Of a stretch of 64,000 nt of DNA, positions 32,678-40,978 are shown piece after piece. Made by a program: the position numbers and the translations under genes. The stretch covers positions 434,001-498,000 of the forward strand of contig CBDCCY010000001.1 of the NCBI GenBank assembly GCA_965215155.1, given 5' to 3'. The DNA comes from JAGWAJ01 sp965215155. Lineage in GTDB: Bacteria > Acidobacteriota > Vicinamibacteria > Vicinamibacterales > UBA8438. A model generated the notes under the pieces. The model had not been told where the DNA came from. It made no database searches and saw only the letters and a list, made by a program, of their open reading frames with translations. How positions within the stretch are numbered: position 1 is the first letter of the stretch; every line of letters begins with the position of its first letter.

Positions 32678-33649
32678 ATGACCGAGAAGGCCGTCCGGAG
32701 CAGAAACAGGATCGTCTGGTTCATCGTCGCTGTTGCTCTCGCGGTTCCCGCTGCGCTCGCGACTGCCGCCGCGGTCGCCCTGGTCTGGGCGTCGTCCACC
32801 GTCGAGCGGCTCGGCGAGCCGACCCTTCAACCGATCGCGAAGACGGTCAGCCTCCCGAGCCGCGACCGGACGGGCGGTGCCGGCGACGCCGCCGGTCCGA
32901 CGACGCACCTCGACATCGACCTCGAGGACGGCGTCTTCGAGGTGCGTTCCGGTCCGCCGGGGAGCGACGTTCGTGTGGAGGGAACCTACTCCGGCAAGTA
33001 CTACGACCTCATCCACGATCACACGCCGTCCGGCAGTCCACCGGAGCGCACCGTCACCGTTCGTCTCGAGCGCGCGCGTTCCCTCCTCGTGCAGCTCATG
33101 GCGCACGCGATGGACCGGACTCCATCGACGCCGAACGAGCTGACCGTCCACATCCCGAGGGACACGCCCCTCTCCGTAGACCTGACCATCCGCGCGGGGG
33201 AGTCGCGGGTCGATCTCGGTGGACTGTCGCTGACCGCTCTGAGCGTGGACCTGTCCATGGGAGAGCATCGGCTCGACTTCAGCGAGCCGCTGGCCGTCGC
33301 TCCGCGCCGGGTGCGGCTGGATGGCGGGATGGGGGAGATACGCTTCGAGCGTCTCGGCAACGCCCGCGCGGGTGAGCTCGAGGCATCCGGCCACATGGGC
33401 AGCGTGACGGTCGACCTCGGCGGATCGTGGCCGCCGGATACCGTTGCGAACGTCACCCTTCATAACCTGATGGGGGAGATGCGGCTCCGAGCGCCGGCCG
33501 GGTTGCGCCTCGTCGGTGACGCGGAGGGTTCGCCGGTCCCGGTCGCCGAAGGCTCCGCCTCCGGTCCCGGCGATGGGGAGTTCGGTGGGCCGGCGCTCCG
33601 CCTGCGCACATCCACCACGATGGGAGAGACGCTGCTCACCCGCTACTGA
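32678..33649 (+). CDS. Membrane-anchored DUF4097-like protein
   Basis: 323 residues from ATG 32678 (cggagg upstream; a GTG at 32660 is less likely). One N-terminal transmembrane helix (VWFIVAVALAVPAALATAAA) precedes a right-handed beta-helix-like region with regular strands, seen in THLDIDLEDGVFEVRSG, VDLGGLSLTALSVDLSMGEH and VRLDGGMGEIRFERLG, as in DUF4097/toast-rack domains. Probably anchored in the inner membrane with the repeat domain outside. Function unknown; relatives are linked to envelope stress sensing. Confidence 0.65.
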   Translation: MTEKAVRSRNRIVWFIVAVALAVPAALATAAAVALVWASSTVERLGEPTLQPIAKTVSLPSRDRTGGAGDAAGPTTHLDIDLEDGVFEVRSGPPGSDVRVEGTYSGKYYDLIHDHTPSGSPPERTVTVRLERARSLLVQLMAHAMDRTPSTPNELTVHIPRDTPLSVDLTIRAGESRVDLGGLSLTALSVDLSMGEHRLDFSEPLAVAPRRVRLDGGMGEIRFERLGNARAGELEASGHMGSVTVDLGGSWPPDTVANVTLHNLMGEMRLRAPAGLRLVGDAEGSPVPVAEGSASGPGDGEFGGPALRLRTSTTMGETLLTRY

Positions 33650-33680
33650 GCTGGCCCGGCGCCGGCGGGTGGCGCCCCGG

Positions 33681-35576
33681 TCAGACGTCGAAGCCCACCT
33701 CTCTCATCAGCGCCAGCGCGTTGCCCCTGGTTACGACACCCGGCCGCAGGGTGTAGTCGAAGCGCAGGCGCCCCGCGATCAGTCGATCGCGGAAGTGGAC
33801 GTTGGCGGCGCGCCGGCCGAGAGGCTCGGCGATGCGCGTCAGCGCGAGATCGTGCGTGGTGACGACGCCGATCGCCCCGCGCTCGACCAACCCCGTGACG
33901 ATGGCACGGGCGCCGACGAGCCGGTCGTGCGAGTTCGTGCCGTGCAGGCATTCGTCGATCAGGAACAGGACCGGGAGGGTGCTCCCGTCCCACAGCGCGC
34001 CGGCCGCCACGGTCGGCTCCGCGTGCGACGGGCGCACCGCGGACGACCGCTCCAGGATCGCGTGCAGCCGGGTGATCTCCGCGTGAAAGCGGGAGCTGCC
34101 CCCCTGGAGGGAGTCGAGGATCCGAATCGACGCGCCGACCGCCAATGGAGACATGCGTAGGCGACGCGCGCGTACGGGCGCTCCGGCCTGGGCCAGAGCC
34201 GCGGTGGCACCGATCGCGCGGAGCAGCGTGCTCTTGCCCGACATGTTCGAGCCGCTCAGCACCAGCACCTGCGGGCCGTCGCCCAACCGGACGTCGTTCG
34301 CCACGGCCTCCGCGGGAAGCAGCGGGTGGCCAAGGGCATCGGCCACGAAGCGCGCCGGGCCTTCGGCGAACTCGGGCCACACGTGTCCCGGGCACTCGAA
34401 GCGGTAGGCGGCCAACGACGCGAGCGCCTCCATCTCCCCGGCGGTGTCGAGCCAGGCGCCGAGGGCCGGGCCGCAGGTGAGCCGCCACCGTTCCACGGCG
34501 CGCGCCAGGTGCAGGTCCCAGAGGAGGAAGAAGCCGAAGAGGGAAGCGAAGGCGTTGCGGCGCGAGTCCACGTAGTCGATCAGACGGGTAAGGCGCTGCA
34601 CCTGGCGCGACGGCGCCTCGCCGCCCGTCTCGAGCGCCGCGCGCAGCGCCACCAGGTGGCGCGCCCGAAAGCGCTCGGGCTCGAGCCTCGCCAGCAGCGC
34701 TCCGAGGAGCGTGACGTCGCGCGCCGCCGCGCCGACCCCGGCCAACACGCGCTTGCAGACCGGGGCCGCCCGGCGGGTGACGATGGCGATGGCAACGATC
34801 GCCCCGATGAAGTACCAGCCGAGCCCCGACTGCATGGTGGGTCCGAGCGCGAGGGACCGCCCCGCCGCGAGGGCGTAGGCGACGCCCGCCGCGAGGGCAA
34901 GCGCGCCGCCGCAGGAGGCGATCCACGCCAACCGCCATGGCGCCGCGGCCGGGAACGCGGGGGGCGCCGCCGCCCAGGTGCGCAGCGCCTCCGCGTCGAC
35001 CGCGGCCCGGGTCTCGTCGCCGACGACGGCGAGATCCTCCCGGAGGTCCAGGTTGGAGGCGAGCTCGGCGACCGCCTCCTGTCGCCGGGCCACGACCTCC
35101 GGCGGCGCCGGGTGCAGCAACCAGGCCGCCAGCGTGGCCCGCCCGCGGTGCGTCCGCGCGACGGAGACGCGCTCGAACAGGGAGCCGGCACCGAAGACGT
35201 CGAGGTCCGCGGCATACAGGTGCGCCGGGTCTGCGAAGTCGGCCCCGGGGTCGCCGGTTCCCACCCAGGCGTCCCGGAGCCGAGTCTGGCCGCGATCGTA
35301 GAAGGCGATCGCGCGCGCGAGGCGGGAGCGCTCGTCCTCGATGCGGTCGAGCCGGACGCCGAGCCAGAACAGCACCGGCAGCGGGGACGCGATCCACCAT
35401 GCCGAGTAGGCCGCGCCGCCGATCGCTCCCGCGGCGAGCGCGCCGGTGGCAGCGAGGCAGGCCAGGCGCCACAGCCCGACCGCGCGATGCCGGCGGTCGA
35501 CGGCGGCGTGCTCCGCCTCGCGGGCGGCGCGGCGCTCGCCGTAGGTGCGTTGGGGATCGAGCGGGTCGCCGCTCAC
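33681..35576 (-). CDS. MutS-family ATPase with N-terminal membrane segments
   Basis: 631 residues from GTG 35576. The C-terminal 230 residues are a MutS ATPase: Walker A SGSNMSGKSTLLRA, LQGGSSRFHAEITRL, Walker B VLFLIDECLHGTNSHDR, and VTTHDLALT. The N-terminal part lacks the mismatch-recognition domain of MutS1 and contains hydrophobic segments (LACLAATGALAAGAIGG, LGWYFIGAIVAIAIV). It is therefore a non-classical MutS protein, perhaps membrane-associated; it should not be assumed to do mismatch repair. GTGA overlap with the NCS2 permease gene upstream. Confidence 0.85.
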   Translation of the reverse strand: MSGDPLDPQRTYGERRAAREAEHAAVDRRHRAVGLWRLACLAATGALAAGAIGGAAYSAWWIASPLPVLFWLGVRLDRIEDERSRLARAIAFYDRGQTRLRDAWVGTGDPGADFADPAHLYAADLDVFGAGSLFERVSVARTHRGRATLAAWLLHPAPPEVVARRQEAVAELASNLDLREDLAVVGDETRAAVDAEALRTWAAAPPAFPAAAPWRLAWIASCGGALALAAGVAYALAAGRSLALGPTMQSGLGWYFIGAIVAIAIVTRRAAPVCKRVLAGVGAAARDVTLLGALLARLEPERFRARHLVALRAALETGGEAPSRQVQRLTRLIDYVDSRRNAFASLFGFFLLWDLHLARAVERWRLTCGPALGAWLDTAGEMEALASLAAYRFECPGHVWPEFAEGPARFVADALGHPLLPAEAVANDVRLGDGPQVLVLSGSNMSGKSTLLRAIGATAALAQAGAPVRARRLRMSPLAVGASIRILDSLQGGSSRFHAEITRLHAILERSSAVRPSHAEPTVAAGALWDGSTLPVLFLIDECLHGTNSHDRLVGARAIVTGLVERGAIGVVTTHDLALTRIAEPLGRRAANVHFRDRLIAGRLRFDYTLRPGVVTRGNALALMREVGFDV

Positions 35577-37327
35577 GACGCGCCGGCGTGCTCCACCCGG
35601 ACCGTCACCACGTCCGTGTCGTGATACTGCTGGTGGCGCACGGACGAGGCGTAGTGCTGCAGCAGCCGCAGCGAAACCTCCTCCTCGACCGGGACGCCCG
35701 AGACGCGTTCGCCGAGCAGCGCGATCCGATCTTCGATGTTGGTCTCGTCGGTGGCCGCCACGAACTCGAGCTCGACCGCCGCGCCGACGCGGTGGGCCAC
35801 GAGCAGCAGACGGCGCCCCTCGCTGGCCCGGCCCTCCTGCTCCTGGCGGATCAGCGTGAGCAGCGCCTCCTCGCCGACCGCGCGGAGCCGCTGGGTCATC
35901 ACCTTGCCCAGGCCCCGGTCCGCCGCGAACTTCGACAGGAACTCGTCGATCTTCGGGTAGGCGGCGGCATTGAGCTCCGTGCGGGTACGCAGCCGCCGAG
36001 GCTGCGCAAGCTCCATGAACAGCATGATCAGGATCACGGTGAGACCGCCCGTAGTCATGCCGTTCTCGAGCAGGCCGGCCCAGAACTCGTTGAAATAGTC
36101 GGCGAAGATCAACTGGTTCTGGAACCCCACGCCCAGCCAGAACGCCACGCCCACCGCGACCCCCTTGCGGTAGTCGACGCCTTCCTGGATGACGACCCGC
36201 ATGCCGAGCACGAAGAGGATGGCCAGAAGCACGACCAGGTAGGCGGCAACCACCGGGCCGGGGATGGCGAGGATGAGCGCCATGAACTTCGGCACGAAGG
36301 CCAGCGCGACGAACACGAGCCCGATGTAGATGCCGACCGTGCGCGCCGCCACCCCCGTGATCTCCGTGATCGATACGCTCGACGAGTAGGTCGTATTCGG
36401 CACCGTGGCGGCGAGCCCCGAGAGAAGATTGCCGAGTCCATCGGCGGCGACGGCTCCCTGGACGGCACGGAAGTCCGTTGCCCGCGGCTGGCGCCACGAC
36501 ACGCGCTGGATGGCGACGCTGTCGCCGAGCGTCTCGATGGCGCCGATCAGCGTGACGAACACGAACGCCGGCAGCAGGGACCAGAACGCCGTGCCGAAGC
36601 TGAGGTCGAACCCCGGCCACCCGCCCGCCGGCAGGCCGATCCAGGCGGCGTCGAGGACCCTCTGCGTGTCGTAGAGGCCGAACGCGCCGGAAACGAGGCA
36701 GCCCGCCACGGTGCCGATCGCAAGGGCCCAGAGGCGCCAGACCCCGGACGCCAGCACCGTGACCACGATGATCACGGCGAGGGTGGCGGCGGCACTCACG
36801 GGCGCTGCCGCCCGCGCCGCGTCCGCCGGGACGTCGGTCAGCATGTCGAACATGATCGGCACCACCGTGACCGGGATCAGCATGATCACGGTGCCCGATA
36901 CGACCGGGGTGAAGATGCGGCGCAGCAGCGACAGCCGCGCCGACAGCAGAAACTGGAACAGGGCCGAGGCCGCGACCAGCGTCGCGAGCAGTGCCGGCCC
37001 GCCCCGGGCGAGCGCGGTGACGCAGACCGCGATGAAGGCGCCCGACGTGCCCATCAGCAGGATGTAGCCCGCCCCGATGCGCCAGACGCGGACAGCCTGC
37101 AGGATGGTAGTGAGGCCGCTGATGAAGAGCGCGGCGAAGGTGGCCCAGGCCAGGAAGGCGTCGCCGCCGCCGCCGGCCCGGACCACGATGGCCGGGGTGA
37201 TGACGATGCCGGACACCGCGAGCAGGGCGTACTGCACGCCGAGCCCGAACGCCACGCTGTGCGGTGGCTTCTCGTCGGCCTCGTAGCGGATGTCGAGCGT
37301 TCGTGCCGCGGTCGATTGCGCTGCCAT
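35573..37327 (-). CDS. NCS2-family nucleobase permease with long cytoplasmic tail
   Basis: 584 residues. Residues about 20-450 form about 14 hydrophobic segments with NCS2 features (SVAFGLGVQYALLAVSGIVI, ETLGDSVAI, NTTYSSSVSITEITGVA), so a xanthine/uracil-type cation symporter is likely. The last 130 residues are soluble (from about PKIDEFLSKFAADRGLG), an unusual extension for the family that looks like an alpha/beta fold. It is transcribed ahead of the MutS-like gene with a GTGA overlap. Substrate unknown. Confidence 0.82.
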   Translation of the reverse strand: MAAQSTAARTLDIRYEADEKPPHSVAFGLGVQYALLAVSGIVITPAIVVRAGGGGDAFLAWATFAALFISGLTTILQAVRVWRIGAGYILLMGTSGAFIAVCVTALARGGPALLATLVAASALFQFLLSARLSLLRRIFTPVVSGTVIMLIPVTVVPIMFDMLTDVPADAARAAAPVSAAATLAVIIVVTVLASGVWRLWALAIGTVAGCLVSGAFGLYDTQRVLDAAWIGLPAGGWPGFDLSFGTAFWSLLPAFVFVTLIGAIETLGDSVAIQRVSWRQPRATDFRAVQGAVAADGLGNLLSGLAATVPNTTYSSSVSITEITGVAARTVGIYIGLVFVALAFVPKFMALILAIPGPVVAAYLVVLLAILFVLGMRVVIQEGVDYRKGVAVGVAFWLGVGFQNQLIFADYFNEFWAGLLENGMTTGGLTVILIMLFMELAQPRRLRTRTELNAAAYPKIDEFLSKFAADRGLGKVMTQRLRAVGEEALLTLIRQEQEGRASEGRRLLLVAHRVGAAVELEFVAATDETNIEDRIALLGERVSGVPVEEEVSLRLLQHYASSVRHQQYHDTDVVTVRVEHAGAS

Positions 37328-37402
37328 GTCCTGTCGGTTTCCGCCCGGTTCGCGGGCGATTCTATCGCGTCCGGGGTCCGACCCGGGCTCTTCTCCCCGC
37401 GT

Positions 37403-37408
37403 TATGCT
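37403..37408 (+). promoter_or_regulatory. Candidate -10 box TATGCT before the MFS gene
   Basis: tatgct within tatgctagaaag, 81 nt before the MFS start. The same nonamer tatgctaga appears at 14397 before another gene, which supports a shared promoter core. Confidence 0.35.
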
Positions 37409-37489
37409 AGAAAGTCCCGCGTCCGATCCGGCGCCTTGCTGCGCGCGCCGGCCGTCGGTCCGGAGTCGCTCTCCAACGACGAACCGCAC

Positions 37490-38755
37490 ATGACCGCCAC
37501 TTCCGCGCCCGGCTCCGTCCGTCCCCCGTCCCCGGCCTGGCAGACGCCGGCTGTCGTCCTGGCGGCGGCATGCCTGCTCGCGATGGTGGGGTTCGGCGCG
37601 CGCTCGATCTTCGGGCTCTTCCTGGAGCCGATGACGGGCGCGAAGGGCTGGGGGCGCGAGACGTTCGCGCTGGCCCTGGCGATCCAGAACCTGCTGTGGG
37701 GCGTCGCGTTGCCGTTCGCCGGGGCGCTGAGCGACCGCTTCGGGCCGCCGCGCGTGCTGGCGGCGGGAGCCGTCCTCTACGCGGGCGGCATCTGGGGCAT
37801 GGCGTACGCCGACAGCGCTGCCGCGCTGCAGATGACGGCCGGGGTGCTGGTGGGCGTAGGGGTGGCGTTCACGGCCTTCACCATCGCGCTCGCCGCGATG
37901 GTGAAGCTGGTGGGCCCGGAGCGGCGGTCGCTGGCCCTCGGCCTCGGTACGGCGGCCGGCTCGTTCGGTCAGGTCGTCTTCTCGCCGCTCGGGCAGGCGT
38001 TCATCGCCGGCTACGGCTGGCAGCCGGCCCTGCTGGCCCTCGGGGCGTCGACCCTGGCGATAGCGCCGCTGGCGTTCCTGCTGCCGTCCTCGCCGGCCGT
38101 GCGGGGTGAGCAGGGCGGCGGACAGACGCTGGCCGCCGCCCTGCGCGAGGCGGCGGGGCACGGCGGGTACATCCTGCTGGCCGTGGGTTTCTTCGTCTGC
38201 GGGTTCCACGTCGCGTTCATCACCGTGCACTTCCCGGCCTACGTGCGCGACCTCGGACTGCCTGCCTCGGTGGGGGCGGGCGCCATCGCCGTGATCGGGT
38301 TCTTCAACATCCTCGGGTCGTTCGCCTCCGGAGCGGCCGGGCAGCGCTGGAGCAAGAAGTCGGGGCTGAGCGCCATCTACGCCTCCCGGGCGGCGGCGAT
38401 CGCACTGCTGATGCTGGCGCCCAAGACCCCGGCGGTCATCTACCTCTTCGCGGCGGTCATGGGTCTGCTGTGGCTCTCGACGGTGCCGCTGACCACCGGA
38501 ATCGTGGGGCAGGTCTTCGGAGTCCGGTACCTCGCCACGCTGTTCGGTGTCGTCTTCCTGAGCCACCAGCTCGGCAGCTTCCTCGGCGTGTGGCTCGGAG
38601 GCCGGCTCCACGACGCCACCGGGTCCTACGACGGAATCTGGTGGGCGGGCGTCGCCCTCGGACTCCTGGCTGCGCTGATCCATCTGCCGATCGACGAACG
38701 CCCGCTCGTCCGGGAGGCATCACCCGTGCCGGCCGGCGCGCGCAGCGGCCCGTAG
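37490..38755 (+). CDS. MFS transporter (monocarboxylate-porter-like)
   Basis: 421 residues from ATG 37490, 12 hydrophobic helices. The 2-3 loop motif is GALSDRFGPPRVLAAGA, typical MFS (G-x-L-x-D-R-x-G). The N-terminal GFGARSIFGLFLEPMTGAKGWGRETFALALAIQNLLWG (quoted in parts: GFGARSIFGLFLEPM and GWGRETFALALAI) resembles MCT/OFA-like carriers. Divergent from the NCS2 gene; glgX follows after 9 nt. Confidence 0.87.
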   Translation: MTATSAPGSVRPPSPAWQTPAVVLAAACLLAMVGFGARSIFGLFLEPMTGAKGWGRETFALALAIQNLLWGVALPFAGALSDRFGPPRVLAAGAVLYAGGIWGMAYADSAAALQMTAGVLVGVGVAFTAFTIALAAMVKLVGPERRSLALGLGTAAGSFGQVVFSPLGQAFIAGYGWQPALLALGASTLAIAPLAFLLPSSPAVRGEQGGGQTLAAALREAAGHGGYILLAVGFFVCGFHVAFITVHFPAYVRDLGLPASVGAGAIAVIGFFNILGSFASGAAGQRWSKKSGLSAIYASRAAAIALLMLAPKTPAVIYLFAAVMGLLWLSTVPLTTGIVGQVFGVRYLATLFGVVFLSHQLGSFLGVWLGGRLHDATGSYDGIWWAGVALGLLAALIHLPIDERPLVREASPVPAGARSGP

Positions 38756-38764
38756 GGAGCCCGC

Positions 38765-40960
38765 GTGGAGGTCTGGCCCGGCCGGCCCTACCCCCTCGGG
38801 GCGACCTGGGACGGGCGGGGCGTCAACTTCTCTCTGTTCTCGGAGCACGCGGCCCACGTCGAGCTCTGCTTCTTCGACGGGCCGGACGCGCGGTGCGAGT
38901 CCGCCCGCGTCGTGCTTCCGGAGCGGACGGACTTCGCGTGGCACGGTTACCTGCCCGGGGTGCGTCCCGGGCAGGTGTACGGCTACCGGGTCGGCGGGCC
39001 GTACGACCCTCGCTCCGGGCACCGCTTCAATCCGGCGAAGGTCGTGCTCGACCCCTACGCCAGGCAGATCGCCCGCCCGCTGCGCTGGGACGACGCGGTC
39101 CTCGGCTTCCCGGCCGGCGGCGCCGCGGGCGATCTGGAGGCGGACCCGCGCGACAGTGCGCCGTTCGCGCCGCTGGGGGCGGTGCCGGACCCCGCGTTCG
39201 CGTGGGGAGCCGACCGCCCGCCGCGGACCCCGTGGCACGAGACCGTGATCTACGAGGTGCACGTCAAGGGCTTCACAGCGCGCCACCCCGAGGTTCCCGA
39301 GCCCGTCCGAGGCACCTACCTGGGCCTCGCCTCCGACGCCGCGATCCGTCACCTCACGGGGCTGGGAGTGACGGCGGTCGAGCTGTTGCCGGTCCACCAG
39401 GGTGCGAGCGAGCGGCGGCTGGCCGACCGGGGCCAGACCAACTACTGGGGCTACAGCACGCTGGCGTACCTGGCGCCCGACGTGCGGTTTGCGACGTCGC
39501 CCGACCGCTCCGTCGCGGAGTTCAAGACCATGGTCCGGCGGCTGCACGAGGCGGGGCTGGAAGTGATTCTCGACGTCGTCTACAACCACACCGCCGAGGG
39601 CGGGAGGTCGGGGCCCACCCTTTCGCTGCGCGGCATCGACAACCGCTCCTACTACCGCCTTGCGCCCGACGATCCCGGCGCGTACGTCGATTTCACCGGG
39701 TGCGGCAACACCCTCGACGTCAGCCACCCCCGCGTCCTGCAACTGATCATGGACAGCCTGCGGCACTGGACGCTGGAGATGCACGTCGACGGATTCCGCT
39801 TCGACCTCGCGAGCGCGCTGGCCCGCGAGCGGCAGGAGGTCGACCCGTCCAGCGCCTTCTTCGACATCCTCCGCCAGGACCCCGTGCTCTCGCAGGTCAA
39901 GCTGATCGCCGAGCCCTGGGACCTCGGCCCCGGCGGCTACCAGGTCGGGAGCTTCCCGGCGCCCTGGACGGAGTGGAACGGCCCGTTCCGCGACACGGTG
40001 CGCCGCTTCTGGCGGGGCGACGCCGGGCAGGTGCCGGAGCTCGCCACCCGTCTGGCCGGCAGCAGCGACCTCTATGCGAGGAGCGGGCGGCGGCCGACGG
40101 CAAGCATCAACTTCGTGACCGCGCACGACGGCTTCACGCTCGCCGACCTCGTCAGCTACGAAGCCCGGCACAACGAGGCGAACGGAGAGGCGAACCGTGA
40201 CGGGGCCGCCGACGAACTGAGCTGGAACTGCGGTGTCGAGGGCCCGACGTCCGACCCGGCCGTCCGGACCCTGCGCGAGCGGCAGAAGCGGAATCTCATC
40301 GCGACGCTGCTCCTGTCGCAGGGGGTGCCGATGATCTGCGGCGGCGACGAGATGGGCCGCACGCAGGGGGGCAACAACAACCCCTACTGCCAGGACAACG
40401 AGACGAGCTGGTTCGACTGGGACCTGAGCGCGGCGGACCGCGAGATGCTGGCGTTCGTGCAGCGGCTGGTCCGCTTCCGCCTGCGCCATCCCGTGCTGCG
40501 CCGGCGCCGCTTCCTCCAGGGGCGGCGGGCGGGCGGCGAGGCGCAGGACGTGAGCTGGTTCGATCCGCGGGGCCGAGAGATGACCGCCGCTGCGTGGCGG
40601 AGCCGGGAGGCCCGCTGCCTGGGCGTGCGGCTCGCCGGCGACGCGATGGACGAGACGAACGAGCGCGGGGGACGCATCGTGGACGACGCGCTCCTGATCC
40701 TCCTGAACGCGCACGAACGCGCGGTGTCGTTCGCCCTCCCGCCCCCGGGCCGGCGCGGGTCGTGGATGCCGACGCTCGACACGACCGGGCCGCGGGCGCG
40801 GCCGGGCCTGGTCCACGGCGGCGACGCATACTCGCTCGGCCCGCGATCGCTCGCCGTGCTGCGCTCGCCTCGGGGCCGGACCACGCGGACGGGCGGCGAG
40901 CCGGCGCAGCAGACGCCGCGTGCGGAGTCCGGCCGGTCGGACGCCGCGCCGGCTCCCTGA
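38765..40960 (+). CDS. glgX: Glycogen debranching enzyme
   Basis: Hydrolyses alpha-1,6 branch stubs of phosphorylase-limit glycogen. 731 residues from GTG 38765. N-terminal CBM48-like beta domain (GATWDGRGVNFSLFSEHA), then the GH13 barrel: DVVYNHTAEG, the nucleophile Asp in DGFRFDLASAL, the acid Glu in KLIAEPWDLG, and TAHDGFTLADL. QTNYWGYSTLAYLAP and GGDEMGRTQGGNNNPYCQDN are GlgX hallmarks. First gene of the glycogen island, followed closely by malQ. Confidence 0.95.
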   Translation: MEVWPGRPYPLGATWDGRGVNFSLFSEHAAHVELCFFDGPDARCESARVVLPERTDFAWHGYLPGVRPGQVYGYRVGGPYDPRSGHRFNPAKVVLDPYARQIARPLRWDDAVLGFPAGGAAGDLEADPRDSAPFAPLGAVPDPAFAWGADRPPRTPWHETVIYEVHVKGFTARHPEVPEPVRGTYLGLASDAAIRHLTGLGVTAVELLPVHQGASERRLADRGQTNYWGYSTLAYLAPDVRFATSPDRSVAEFKTMVRRLHEAGLEVILDVVYNHTAEGGRSGPTLSLRGIDNRSYYRLAPDDPGAYVDFTGCGNTLDVSHPRVLQLIMDSLRHWTLEMHVDGFRFDLASALARERQEVDPSSAFFDILRQDPVLSQVKLIAEPWDLGPGGYQVGSFPAPWTEWNGPFRDTVRRFWRGDAGQVPELATRLAGSSDLYARSGRRPTASINFVTAHDGFTLADLVSYEARHNEANGEANRDGAADELSWNCGVEGPTSDPAVRTLRERQKRNLIATLLLSQGVPMICGGDEMGRTQGGNNNPYCQDNETSWFDWDLSAADREMLAFVQRLVRFRLRHPVLRRRRFLQGRRAGGEAQDVSWFDPRGREMTAAAWRSREARCLGVRLAGDAMDETNERGGRIVDDALLILLNAHERAVSFALPPPGRRGSWMPTLDTTGPRARPGLVHGGDAYSLGPRSLAVLRSPRGRTTRTGGEPAQQTPRAESGRSDAAPAP

Positions 40961-40978
40961 GCGTGCCGAGTGCGACGC

